The notes under the pieces: generated by a model
Seen by the model: the letters and a program-made list of their open reading frames with translations, nothing else
Database searches by the model: none
What the model was told of the DNA's origin: nothing
Made by a program: the position numbers and the translations under genes
From: a virus
Virus record (IMG/VR): IMGVR_UViG_3300032088_001800
Span: 62,001-126,000 of that record
Length of the DNA: 64,000 nt
Reading direction: 5' to 3' (one strand)
In this document: one piece after another, positions 8,477 to 18,200 of the stretch
Layout: every line of letters begins with the position of its first letter
Numbering within the stretch: the first letter of the stretch is position 1

Positions 8477-8725
8477 ATAAGCTAGACGACGGTTTAGATT
8501 AGATAGTGCAAGGAACGGTGTTGCGTAGTGACACAACTTGGCTAGTAGCTGTAGTGGCAACATATGAGTGTAGAGATACAAAGATATGTTTTTGGAAGTA
8601 ACTATCCGATACTAGGCTCCTCCGAATTATGCGAGAGCTACTAGGAGGTTGTTGGTATTCTCAAAGTCCAACCTATCACATTATTATTAAAGGTCTACCC
8701 ACTAATGCGGTAGGCCTTTTTTCTT
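8477..8725 (+). ncRNA. Stand-alone structured noncoding RNA, about 250 nt, family not recognised
   Basis: The segment runs from a host-type promoter to a strong terminator and holds no reading frame of note. Pairings visible by eye: GATAGT (8502-8507) with ACTATC (8601-8606), closing a domain; inside it GTTGCGT/ACACAAC with one mismatch (8520-8537). A second inner hairpin pairs AACATAT/ATATGTT and TGTA/TACA across a symmetric GAG/AAG internal loop, capped by a GAGA tetraloop of GNRA type (8559-8590). After the domain come CCTCC/GGAGG (8619-8623 with 8644-8648) and GTTGG/CCAAC (8651-8655 with 8668-8672). It lacks tRNA- or tmRNA-like ends. CCTCC is anti-Shine-Dalgarno-like and could pair with mRNAs. 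Function unknown. Confidence 0.75.
8689..8722 (+). terminator. Rho-independent terminator of the noncoding RNA
   Basis: Eleven-pair stem (8689-8699 with 8709-8719, one G-T pair), nine-base loop, and T6-C-T4 overlapping the stem end. Confidence 0.88.
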
Positions 8726-8740
8726 TTCTCTTAGACCTTT

Positions 8741-8843
8741 GATAAATACTATTGTCAAATAGTGTGCCGCAAGGCGGACTTATGCTGTACCCACAGCGTA
8801 GCTCATAGAACGGGCATAGGACTACTTAAATAGGAGAAAACAA
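8741..8843 (+). promoter_or_regulatory. Late promoter GATAAATA with folded 5' leader
   Basis: GATAAATAC at 8741-8749 predicts a start near 8754 and a leader of about 90 nt. The leader contains GCC-GCAA-GGC with a GNRA-type loop. It also contains an eight-pair hairpin, TATGCTGT-ACCC-ACAGCGTA, with one G-T pair. A later GCATA (in gggcatagg) could compete for TATGC. TAGGAG follows close to the ATG at 8844. Confidence 0.6.
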
Positions 8844-9284
8844 ATGGGAAGACCACTTAATAAAAGATTTTTCGGAGCACCAACAACAGATGGATCTGAA
8901 ATCAAAGTACAATTTAATGACGGCTCTGGTTCAATGCCAGGATACATTGTTAACCAAAAAGGTTCAAAGCGTTTTAATTGTTCAAATGCCGGCGGAACAA
9001 AAACAGATCTTTGTACACTAGTAGATAAAGATTCAGCAGATATTCTAGCAGGCGAAATGACAATTACAGTAGACGACGACGGCACAGCACGTCAAGTTAC
9101 TAAGATTACAGGACGCAAAGTTACTTTAGATGACGGATCAATTACAACTTGGGACTTCACAGGTACTGGTGATACAGTAGCAATTGAAGAAGCTGGTACA
9201 GCCGTAGGCGCAGGTACTGACACAGTACTAGGTACAGATGATGACGTACTAACAGGTGCTGACGATACTGAAGGCGACGACTAA
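8844..9284 (+). CDS. Small conserved virion-type protein
   Basis: 146 residues beginning MGRPLNKRFFGAP, an opening I associate with short structural proteins at the start of fibre blocks in marine T4-like phages. The centre is predicted beta-rich (two strands around TKITGRKVTLDDGSITTWDF). The last 35 residues are an acidic Gly/Thr/Asp low-complexity tail. No catalytic motif is visible. It is the first gene of the fibre block and has its own late promoter and long folded leader, suggesting strong regulated expression. Role unknown. Confidence 0.65.
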   Translation: MGRPLNKRFFGAPTTDGSEIKVQFNDGSGSMPGYIVNQKGSKRFNCSNAGGTKTDLCTLVDKDSADILAGEMTITVDDDGTARQVTKITGRKVTLDDGSITTWDFTGTGDTVAIEEAGTAVGAGTDTVLGTDDDVLTGADDTEGDD

Positions 9285-9290
9285 AAATAA

Positions 9291-9315
9291 TGTAGGGGGA
9301 TTTATTCCCCCTACA
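9291..9315 (+). other. Stable 10-bp hairpin between two virion genes
   Basis: TGTAGGGGGA pairs perfectly with TCCCCCTACA around a TTTAT loop. No T-run follows, so it is more likely an mRNA 3'-end protector, processing site or partial terminator than a full terminator. Confidence 0.7.
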
Positions 9316-9333
9316 CTTAGCTAGGATTACATA

Positions 9334-10335
9334 ATGTCAAGATTTCTTAAAGTACCAAACGGTGATTACAAAATACAAGTACAAGATCAAGGATCTATTG
9401 TATTAGATACAGGCTTTCAAACAGGCCAAGTTCGTATCACTGGAGATCTTGTAGTTGAAGGCGACACAACAACTGTACAGTCTGAGAACATGAGTGTTAG
9501 AGATAACATAATTGTTATTAATGACGGAGAAGCAGGTGTAGGTGTTACATTAAATGAAGCAGGATTAAGAATTGATCGAGGTAGTTTAGTTGATGCATTT
9601 ATGGTGTTTGACGAAGACTTAACATGGACTGATCCAGTAACAGATAGTTTAAGAGAAGGTGCGTTTGTTTTCAAAGATGTAAACGGCGGAGCAGTTGGCT
9701 TACGATGTAATAGTATATCAACAGGCGGCGGCGACTTATACTTAATTAATTCAAGTACTGGTGTTGTTAGTGTATCAGGTACAAACAACTATGAAAATAA
9801 TGTTACTGACGATGACCACCTTCCTAATAAGAAATATGTAGATGATGAAATTATTAATGCGTTTGCTACAGTATTCCAAGCAAGAATTGGTGAAGGGTCT
9901 GTACTTCCTTCGTTTGTCGAAGTTGAAGATAACGAAGACACAACACTTCCAAGTGTTGTAAAGATTGGACTAGACGATGTTGTTGTAGCAGAGTTCTACC
10001 GCAACAGAATAGAATTAAACGATTTAAGAATCGAAGGAACAAAACTAGAAACAGTTAACTCTAATGAAGACTTAGTACTTTCTACACCAGGATCAGGCGT
10101 AGTACGAGTACAAGACGTACTAGAGATATCGTCAACACCTAGTATTGACGATCCAGATCAAAACTTATTACAAGCAGGTGTACAATATGAACCTAGCTTT
10201 CCGAGTAATGGTATTAGACTATATGTAAAAGAAAGAGAATTTGGCGGTAGCGGAGTTTTCTTCAAACATCAGGATCTAACTAGAGACGAATTAATAAGTA
10301 AGAATAGATCAATAGTTTATAGTATGATATTTTAA
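9334..10335 (+). CDS. Fibre-type structural protein
   Basis: 333 residues, beta-rich. It opens with a short fibre stalk pattern (GQVRITGDLVVEGDTTTVQS, then NMSVRDNIIVINDGE). This 'dictated strand' style recurs in the giant fibres downstream (INLNNNVNITGNLDVTGNV). DDDHLPNKKYVDDEI at about residues 158-172 matches the VPTxRYVDDxI motif of many marine phage fibres. The C-terminus repeats short beta elements and ends hydrophobic. It probably forms a trimeric fibre or fibre-attachment component; partner unknown. The start follows an AGGA. Confidence 0.7.
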   Translation: MSRFLKVPNGDYKIQVQDQGSIVLDTGFQTGQVRITGDLVVEGDTTTVQSENMSVRDNIIVINDGEAGVGVTLNEAGLRIDRGSLVDAFMVFDEDLTWTDPVTDSLREGAFVFKDVNGGAVGLRCNSISTGGGDLYLINSSTGVVSVSGTNNYENNVTDDDHLPNKKYVDDEIINAFATVFQARIGEGSVLPSFVEVEDNEDTTLPSVVKIGLDDVVVAEFYRNRIELNDLRIEGTKLETVNSNEDLVLSTPGSGVVRVQDVLEISSTPSIDDPDQNLLQAGVQYEPSFPSNGIRLYVKEREFGGSGVFFKHQDLTRDELISKNRSIVYSMIF

Positions 10336-10345
10336 AGGATAAAAG

Positions 10346-10723
10346 ATGGCAATTAGCAGTGTAGCAGTAGCAAATACAGATACAGATTTAATACTTGTAC
10401 CAGATCCGGTTGCAGGATGGGATCCTGCAACATCACCTGAACCTACAATAAGGTATGCAATTACAACTATTATGGTTTGTAATACTTGGGTACCTAATCC
10501 AGTTCATGAAGAAGATGGTATAACAAATTTTGATTTGCATCTTGTTAAAAGAGATGAACCAAAGAGTGACACAAATAAGATTATAAATGCTTTACAATTA
10601 CCTGCAGGTGAAACATTTACTTTTGATTCAGAAAAAATAATTCTAGAATCAGGTGATAAAGTAGTTATAGTAGGTGAATCGCCCACTAATCTAAGTGCAA
10701 CGGTAAGTTACTTAGAGGTATAA
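10346..10723 (+). CDS. Small beta-sandwich-like fibre accessory protein
   Basis: 125 residues with alternating beta segments, ending in a strand ATVSYLEV. The products of 18968-19297 (ending DCVLSYVEIT) and 33822-34142 (ending TCIVMGLET) have the same size and general plan. All three contain an LPAGET/LPANTS-like turn or equivalent followed by a conserved 'I..xsGDKv.v' strand pair. They lie beside large fibre genes, so a fibre chaperone or cap role is plausible. GAGG at its 3' end serves as Shine-Dalgarno for the next gene. Function not established. Confidence 0.6.
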   Translation: MAISSVAVANTDTDLILVPDPVAGWDPATSPEPTIRYAITTIMVCNTWVPNPVHEEDGITNFDLHLVKRDEPKSDTNKIINALQLPAGETFTFDSEKIILESGDKVVIVGESPTNLSATVSYLEV

Positions 10724-10724
10724 A

Positions 10725-11234
10725 ATGAGATTAATTAAAGCACAAAGCACAAATTTAAGAAGTATCCGAGGCAAAGGCGTTAGGTACGATATAAATGACC
10801 AAGTTATTATGGATTCAAAGACTGGTATGCTTGTGCCTAAAGGACCTGAAAGAGATAGACCTTTTTATCCTGAAAATGGATTTGTTAGATATAATACAAA
10901 TACAAGTCAATTAGAAGCATATCAAAACGGTGCTTGGAGAAATATTAAGTTTAAAGAACCTAATCAAGATCCTGGTATTGTACAGCAGTCATTAGGTGTC
11001 GGCGACGAAGTTGAAACAGACTTTGGACCATTAAACAGTGCTGATGCAGACTTTCCTGTGCCAGCTGCTGCACAAAATGTCTTAGTATTTGTTGAAAACG
11101 TATTCCAAATTTCAACAACAAACTATATACTGGTTCAAAATCCAGCAGGAAAAACACCAGGATGGTATATTAGGTTTAGCACAGCAGTTCCATTCGGAAA
11201 ACCAGTTACTGTACTACATAACTTTGACAAGTAA
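10725..11234 (+). CDS. Fibre-associated structural protein
   Basis: 169 residues. The N-terminal half contains GFVRYNTNTSQLEAYQNGAW (about residues 50-70), a beta-hairpin motif common in phage tail fibres. It is echoed in the two giant fibres that follow (GIVRFNTQLNRFEGYDGSDW). The C-terminal half is a separate beta domain with VLVFVENVFQISTTNYIL and WYIRFSTAVPFGKPVTVLH, also common in marine phage structural proteins. It is encoded one base after the previous gene stop and just before a late promoter. Likely a fibre base or adaptor component. Confidence 0.65.
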   Translation: MRLIKAQSTNLRSIRGKGVRYDINDQVIMDSKTGMLVPKGPERDRPFYPENGFVRYNTNTSQLEAYQNGAWRNIKFKEPNQDPGIVQQSLGVGDEVETDFGPLNSADADFPVPAAAQNVLVFVENVFQISTTNYILVQNPAGKTPGWYIRFSTAVPFGKPVTVLHNFDK

Positions 11235-11238
11235 AACC

Positions 11239-11246
11239 TATAAATA
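11239..11246 (+). promoter_or_regulatory. Late promoter TATAAATA for the first giant fibre
   Basis: Exact TATAAATAC; predicted start at 11252 gives a 13-base leader containing ATAGGAG before the ATG at 11265. Confidence 0.78.
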
Positions 11247-11264
11247 CATTGTATAGGAGTTAAT

Positions 11265-14200
11265 ATGTCACAGTCTGGTAGAATAAGTGGCGGCGTTCTA
11301 AGAGCCAACATTGAAATTAATGAAAATAATGCAGGAAAAGATTTTCTAAATTTTAAGAATTCTGGCGCAAGCACAGCAGTATTACACATAGATCCACTAA
11401 CAAGTAGGATTGGTGTAAATATGGAAAATCCATCTCGTCCGTTAGAAGCTCCTGTTAAAATTCGTACTACACATCTTGATGCAGATACAATGTATTTGCC
11501 TAACTTTACTATCGACGGCAACATTACAAATAATATAGGCCCAACTACATACATTGGTGCTGCAACAAAAATTGTTAGTAGTAGTATTGCTGTTGCTGAT
11601 CTAATAATAGATAATCAAGAAATTAGAAGTAGACTTACTGATAGTAATATTAATTTACAACCTGGTACTGGCGGTACAGTAAATGTATTCAATGATGTTA
11701 ATGTATTTGGATCACTAAATGCAACAGGAAACATTTCACATGCAGGTAGCTTAATATTTGGTGATAATCTTGCTGAAGACACAGTTGCATTTGACGTTGA
11801 CGTAAACAGTGATCTTATACCTGATGCTTCTAGTACATATAATTTAGGAAGTCCAACTAAACGTTGGGGATCTGCTCATATTAATTTACTTAATGGCGAT
11901 GCAATCCGAGCAGGATCAATATCAACAAATATTGTAAACAGTGAATTACGTCCAGGAAATATATTTTATGTTTCAATAAACGGCGACGATACTAATGTAG
12001 GTGATCATCCTCAAGGTCCATTTAGAACATTAACTCGTGCATTACAAGCAGCAGACTCAAGTGCAGGCGGACCGGTTAATATAAAAATAACACCTGGAGA
12101 ATACCAAGAGCAATTACCATTAATAATTCCTCCTAATACTACAGTTGCAGGCGCTGACTTAAGAAATTGTATAATATCGCCAGCAGCAGGATACACTGAT
12201 AAAGATGTATTCTTACTTGACGATAGTACAGGGGTAGAAAATTTAACTATCAAAGATTTCTTTTATAATAGCGGAAATAACACCGGACATGCCTTCAGAT
12301 TTAGAAACGGCGGCGCAGTCACTACTAGATCTCCGTATGTTAGGAATTGTACAGTAATTACAGCAGGTAGTGTTACGTCAGTTAGTGATCCAAGAGGTTA
12401 CGATCAAGGCGATGCAGGACGCGGTGCATACATTGATGGTGCTGAATTAGATAATGCAAGTATAAATGCTGCATTATTGTTTCATGCTGCAACATTTATT
12501 ACTCCAGGAGTCGATGCTGTAACAATGACAAACGGTTGTAGAGTCGAATGGTTAAACTCATTTACTTACTTTGCAGCAAAAGGATTACGAGCAGTTAGAG
12601 GTTCAACAGGTAGAACTAGTACAGATGGTAGCACAGTTGAATACGGAGCAGAAGTAAGAGCAATTGGTTCTGCAAACGTATACGGCGGCATTGGTGCTGA
12701 AGCAGACGGTGATGGTACAATAATGTATCTTATTAATCATAACTTTGCATACATCGGTGTTGGTAAAGATATTACAAATGATGCTACACTTGTTGATTCG
12801 TCTCAAGTAGCATTACAGCTTAATACTGGTAAGATATTCTATAGTGCTACAGATCAAGTAGGTAAATTTAATGTTGGTGATGATTTCTTTGTAGATTTAG
12901 ACAAAGGTATTACAAATATTGACACTTCAAATGTGAATTTTGATGGATTAAATAGCCTTGCTATACAAGGAACCAATAGTAGAACATTATTAAGTTCAGA
13001 AGCTGTAGATACTGGCAATTTAAGACTTGCTGGTAACACATTATTTTCTTTATCAGGCGATGTAAATGTTACTGCGGCAACTTCAACAACTAATTTACAA
13101 AATAATGTAAGTATGAAAAAAGACTTGTCAATGACAGGCGACTTTACTATTGATGGGACATTAATAACTTTTGGTAATCAGTTTCAAGACACAGTTACAT
13201 TTAATGTAGACATTGATCAAAATCTTAATCCTGATAACACACAAGAACATATATTAGGATCTTCTAGTTACAGATGGAATGTTGCATACCTAAGTAAAGC
13301 AGAATTAGATGGTATACAAATTTTTGATAACCAAATAACTACTAAAGATACTAATGCAAATTTAGAACTTCTTAGCAACGGCGGGTCAGGAGTTGTATCG
13401 TTGGAAAACGTTACATTTAGAGATAATGTTATTAGTACGTATGCCGGAGATCTAAATTTAAATATCACAACTGATTTCCTTGATATACAAAGTGAAAAAT
13501 TTGTACTATCTAATGGTACAACAGCTCAACAAATTAGTAATCAGTCTGCATTAAGATTTAACACACAAACAGGATTGTTTGAAGGATACGGCGATGGTAG
13601 GATTACATTTAGAGGCGTATACTCAGATGATCAAAGAACAAAAGTAGTTGCACACAAAACAAATAATACTTTAAACTTCTATGTTAATAATATAGAAGTT
13701 GGCGAAGTTAATGCAATGGGTTTAGAAATAAACGGATTACAAAGTGACGGAATATTAATTAACGATAACGTAATTACTACTAACGAAACTAATGCAAATT
13801 TAGAACTACGCAGAACAACAAACGAAACTATACGATTAAATGATCAAGAATATATTAGAGATAATATAATTACAAATAATAATCCTGCTGGGGCAATGAT
13901 ATTAGGTACTACAGATAACGGATTTATAAAGTTTGTAGGTACTACAGGTACGTTCCTTAGTACAAGTGGTCAAGTTTCAATAGATGATATATCAGCAGTA
14001 AGTATTGCTACAAATACTGTTACTGGATCTAATATTTTTGCAACAACAGCTGGTGGTGTAAGTATACAATCTGCAGGAACCGGAGTAGGTGATAATGGAG
14101 GGTTTGCAACTAACACACACTATCTATTTACAAGTACATCTAATACTAGCATAGAAACAAGCGAACTTGATCTTACTAACTTTAGCGGAGCTTCTTTGGA

Positions 14201-15086
14201 AGGTAAAGTTATTGTTGGCACAGGATCAAATGGTAGACAGCGTCCAGAAAATTTAGAAACATTGTTGTTCCAATGGTCAGATGATAACACAAATTGGCAA
14301 ACTATAGGAACTATTGCATCAGGAGCAACAGCAGCAGAACAAGCTGATTGGTCTGACTTTGAAGTTAGAGTACCATTAGACGTATTTGGACTTGCTATTC
14401 CTGCTGCAAATGGATCTATAACAACATCTGAAATTGGAAGTTCGTCAAATGCAAGCAATCAAACCTTTAGATTAAATATTGAAGACTTGTTAGGATTTGA
14501 ACCTGATAATGCAACTATTACTTCAATTGAGTTTAGAGGTGACTTTGGTGATAATACAGAATATGTTGATGTAACAATTAACGGTGTAACATATAGAATA
14601 GGCGAAACAGAAGATGCAGGTGACAGTGCAGTATTTTTGCCAAGCACCAACGGAACAAATATTGATATAACTAGTTTGCTTAATGAAGTAGATTTTCAAA
14701 CAGGATTTGAAGTTAGTGTAAATCCGTCTAGCGATATTAGTTTTGATACTGTAGGTATTGGAGACTGGTGGCAACTACGATTTAATATTGATGCGACAAG
14801 AGATGAAGTAAGTACAGATATATCACAAGTTAAATTTAGATTGTTTGAAAACGTTACATCATTAGATGATGGCGATAATTTTGGGGTTACTGATTTATCA
14901 CTTAGATATTCTACTGATGAAAGTGTTAGTCCTGAAATTGGTGCAATAAGATTTAATATAGGTTCTAAGCAACAAGAAGTATACAATGGTACAATATGGA
15001 TACCAGGTACTGGTCAAGAAGAAGATCCTGTAACTAATGAAGTTATGGAAGATCTTAGTAACGAATGGACGTTAATCCTAGGCTAA
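11265..15086 (+). CDS. Giant tail-fibre/adhesin protein with beta-helix domain
   Basis: 1273 residues. The N-terminal 225 residues are a stalk-like region of short repeated strands. A right-handed beta-helix-like domain starts near residue 234 with FYVSINGDDTNVGDHPQGPF, then PGEYQEQLPLIIPPNTTVAG. This is the DUF1565/pectate-lyase-like pattern of glycan-binding phage fibres. Next come SPYVRNCTVIT, FITPGVDAVTMTNGCRVEWL and a stalk with paired INxxNNVxMKxDLSMTGD-type units. The C-terminal third has two less regular beta domains. It is clearly paralogous with the product of 15232-18963 but lacks that protein's LamG-like insert. Presumed role is binding of host surface glycans. Confidence 0.85.
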   Translation: MSQSGRISGGVLRANIEINENNAGKDFLNFKNSGASTAVLHIDPLTSRIGVNMENPSRPLEAPVKIRTTHLDADTMYLPNFTIDGNITNNIGPTTYIGAATKIVSSSIAVADLIIDNQEIRSRLTDSNINLQPGTGGTVNVFNDVNVFGSLNATGNISHAGSLIFGDNLAEDTVAFDVDVNSDLIPDASSTYNLGSPTKRWGSAHINLLNGDAIRAGSISTNIVNSELRPGNIFYVSINGDDTNVGDHPQGPFRTLTRALQAADSSAGGPVNIKITPGEYQEQLPLIIPPNTTVAGADLRNCIISPAAGYTDKDVFLLDDSTGVENLTIKDFFYNSGNNTGHAFRFRNGGAVTTRSPYVRNCTVITAGSVTSVSDPRGYDQGDAGRGAYIDGAELDNASINAALLFHAATFITPGVDAVTMTNGCRVEWLNSFTYFAAKGLRAVRGSTGRTSTDGSTVEYGAEVRAIGSANVYGGIGAEADGDGTIMYLINHNFAYIGVGKDITNDATLVDSSQVALQLNTGKIFYSATDQVGKFNVGDDFFVDLDKGITNIDTSNVNFDGLNSLAIQGTNSRTLLSSEAVDTGNLRLAGNTLFSLSGDVNVTAATSTTNLQNNVSMKKDLSMTGDFTIDGTLITFGNQFQDTVTFNVDIDQNLNPDNTQEHILGSSSYRWNVAYLSKAELDGIQIFDNQITTKDTNANLELLSNGGSGVVSLENVTFRDNVISTYAGDLNLNITTDFLDIQSEKFVLSNGTTAQQISNQSALRFNTQTGLFEGYGDGRITFRGVYSDDQRTKVVAHKTNNTLNFYVNNIEVGEVNAMGLEINGLQSDGILINDNVITTNETNANLELRRTTNETIRLNDQEYIRDNIITNNNPAGAMILGTTDNGFIKFVGTTGTFLSTSGQVSIDDISAVSIATNTVTGSNIFATTAGGVSIQSAGTGVGDNGGFATNTHYLFTSTSNTSIETSELDLTNFSGASLEGKVIVGTGSNGRQRPENLETLLFQWSDDNTNWQTIGTIASGATAAEQADWSDFEVRVPLDVFGLAIPAANGSITTSEIGSSSNASNQTFRLNIEDLLGFEPDNATITSIEFRGDFGDNTEYVDVTINGVTYRIGETEDAGDSAVFLPSTNGTNIDITSLLNEVDFQTGFEVSVNPSSDISFDTVGIGDWWQLRFNIDATRDEVSTDISQVKFRLFENVTSLDDGDNFGVTDLSLRYSTDESVSPEIGAIRFNIGSKQQEVYNGTIWIPGTGQEEDPVTNEVMEDLSNEWTLILG

Positions 15087-15108
15087 CGTAGCCCTTTTCT
15101 TTATTTTT
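15081..15108 (+). terminator. Terminator overlapping the stop of the first giant fibre
   Basis: GGCTA-ACG-TAGCC stem-loop overlapping the stop codon, followed by CTTTTCTTTATTTTT. Confidence 0.7.
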
Positions 15109-15116
15109 GATAAATA
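15109..15116 (+). promoter_or_regulatory. Late promoter GATAAATA of the second giant fibre
   Basis: GATAAATATT lies directly after the terminator's T-rich tract. The predicted start near 15122 leaves a leader of about 110 nt. Confidence 0.68.
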
Positions 15117-15121
15117 TTATT

Positions 15122-15231
15122 AATGCAACGTATGACCAATACTTGCAGGGACAAACTGTGGTTAGCCAGCAAAGAACCGTAAGGGTGAGAATTAGGCTAG
15201 AGGGACAGGATCCCCGTATTGAGGAGAAAAG
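15122..15231 (+). ncRNA. Structured 5' leader of the second giant fibre gene
   Basis: CAATAC (15137-15142) pairs with GTATTG (15216-15221), closing a domain. Nested inside are CTGT/ACAG, TAGCC/GGCTA and ACC-GTAA-GGGT with a GNRA-type GTAA loop. The order of pairs is compatible with one continuous fold. The closing helix ends just before GAGGAG, so folding could set access to the ribosome site. It is read by eye and matches no riboswitch class I know. Confidence 0.6.
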
Positions 15232-18200
15232 ATGGCTGTTGGTCGCATATCCGGTCCGCTCTTGAAGCAAAACTTACTTCGTGAAGGAGTAGACTTAGCT
15301 TTTGAGACTGACTTACTTTATCTAGATGTGAATAACAACCGCATCGGTATTAACAAAACAAATCCTCAATTCGATTTAGATGTTAATGGTATAGTACGCA
15401 CCCCCACTGTTGAAGCAACAACATTCGCCGATATAAGCGGCGTTCAATTCTCTGGTGATACAATATCTACTACAAATAGCACACTTACAATCGGTACAGG
15501 CGACAATGTAGTATATCAAAACAGATTAGAAATTGATGACATTAATTTAGAAAATAATGTTATTAGTACAGACAATACAAATGCAAATATAGAATTTAGA
15601 CCAAACGGAACTGGTAGTGTCGAAGTACATTCTGACATGAACGTAACAGGTAACATATTTGCAACAGGAAATATTACAGCAGACGGCGAAATTACTATTG
15701 GTGATGCTGATACAGACTTCATTACATTTAATGCTGAAGTAAACAGTAATATTATACCAGACATAGATAACACATACAGCTTAGGTAGTGATCCTGATCT
15801 AGGAGGTAAGCAATGGGGTGATGTCTATGTGCAAAATTTCTTTGCAGGAACAATTGATACAACTGGATTAATAGTTGACGGCATAGATTTAAATCTACGC
15901 CCAGGCAATACAATCTTTGTTGCAGAAAATGGTGATGATGCTAGTTCAGGTGATCATCCACAAGCACCATATGCTAGTGTAGCACAAGCATTAACAACAG
16001 CAACAGCAGGTGATACTGTTTATATTATGCCTGGTGTTTATACAGAAGTGTTTCCACTTACAATACCTACAGGTGTAAATGTACACGGACATAGTTTGAG
16101 AAGTGTTACAATACAACCAACTGCTGGTACAGTAACTAATGATGCGTTTATTCTAAATGGTGAAACTACAGTTGAAGAATTAACAATTACAGGATTTAAT
16201 TTTGATGCCGGCAACAACACAGGTTACGCATTTAAGTTTAATTCAACATTCCAAGTAAACAGCAGATCACCTTACATAAGAAACGTAAGTGTTATTACAA
16301 CAGGTACAACAACTACAGCGGAAGATCCAAGAGGATTTAATACAGGTGATGCAGGTAAAGGTGCATACTTAGACGGAAGTTTAGCAACGCCTGCAAGTAA
16401 AGAAGCAGCATGTTTATTTCACGCTGTAACATTTATTACTCCTGGAGTTGATGCTGTTACATTTACAAATGGTGTTAGAATAGAATGGCTAAACTGCTTT
16501 ACATATTTTGCTAATAGAGGCGTATACTGTGTTGATGGCACAGACGGAAAAGCAAGTGTTGGCAAAACAGCACTTCGTGTTAGTGATTTAACAGGAACAA
16601 TTACACAAGGCGAAACTGTAACATATTATGATACAGACGGAGTAACAGTATTAGCAACAAGCACAGTCGAAAGTGTTGATGCAGATAACAAATTTTATGT
16701 AAGTGGAAAAGTTACAGGATTTGAAACAGCTGAAGAACGCCCAGGAAAACAAGTTACCGCAAACGGTGACGCACAACTTGACACATCTATCAAAAAGTTT
16801 GGTACAGCAAGTTTACAAGTTGACGGCACTGGTGATTATGCAAGTATACAGCCACAAAATGATTTTGGTTTTGGAACTGGCGACTTTACAATTGAAACTT
16901 GGATTTACCTTCCTTCAACACCTGCAACCAACAATGTATTAATAGATTTAAGAGCAGCACTTGATAGTGACGTTGCTCCAATGCTTAAAACAAGTAATGG
17001 ATCTCTTTATTACTTTACTGACAATGCAAATAAGATTACAGCAGCAGGCGCAATATCAGCAACAACATGGCATCATATTGCTTTAACACGTAACGGCACT
17101 GATACAAAATTATTTGTAGACGGAACACAAGTAGGTACAACTTACACTGATAATAATGATTACGGAACTGCTAAACCATTAACAATTGGTGCAGCACATG
17201 ATGCATCTGATGCAACAACAGGTCATTTTGATGATGTTAGAGTTATAAAAGGTACAGCAATATATACTGCAAACTTTACTGCACCTACAGTAAATTTATA
17301 TGCAACTCCTACTACAGTATTATTACTTAGATTTAACGGAGTTGATGAGTCTACAACTTTTGAAGATGAAGTAATTTACGCACAAGATATTAGATTTAGT
17401 GGCGGTGCAACAGCAACTAGAATTACACTTGCAGATTACACAGATTTCGGCGCAGAAGTTAGAATGATTGGTAGTGCAAGTGTATATGGTAACTATGGTA
17501 TTTGGGGCGACGGTCCAGGGGTTATTGTATATGCAATTGGACAAAACTTAGCATACATTGGTAACGGCAAAGAAGTTACTAACGATGCAACAACAGTTAT
17601 ACAAGCAAACGAAGTAGTTGAATTAAACAATGCAAAAGTAAGATACAACTCAGTTGACCATAAAGGCGACTTTAGAGTAGGCGACTTGTTCTACGTTAAC
17701 CAAGAAACTGGCGTAATAACATTTACAAGTTCTAACTTTAATGTATCTGCTGGACAAGGACTTACTTTCACAGATGGCGGCAACACTACATTTGTTGACG
17801 GCAATAGAATTGACACAGGTAATTTAAGACTTAGTGGTAATACATTAGAAAGCCTTTCAGGAGACGTTAACGTAACTGCTGCAAGTGATCAAATTAATTT
17901 AAACAATAATGTTAATATTACAGGAAACTTAGATGTTACTGGTAATGTTACAATTGGCGGCGACATTACAATTGGTGATGAAGCATCTGACGCAATAGAA
18001 TTTATAGCTGGCATAAACAGTGATATTGTTCCTGCACAAAACAGTACATATAGCTTAGGTACTCCTAGTAGAATTTGGAAAAATATTTGGGCTAATCAAG
18101 CAGAAATAGACGATATAAGAATCACACAAAATTATATTACTACTACAGCAACAAACGCTAACTTAGAATTAAGATCAAGTGGTACAGGTAGTATAGTAAT

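Noticed and set aside
8594-8602. GGAAGTAAC as a hint of a glutamine-riboswitch-type motif
   Set aside because: The partner GAACG element is on the wrong side and the compact fold of that class cannot be drawn.
8643-8690. AGGAGG followed by a TTG-started 13-codon frame inside the noncoding RNA
   Set aside because: The spacing of three bases is too short, and AGGAGG is better explained by pairing with CCTCC.
8433-8843. tRNA or tmRNA gene in the only large noncoding gap
   Set aside because: No acceptor stem, T-loop or CCA-type end could be drawn.
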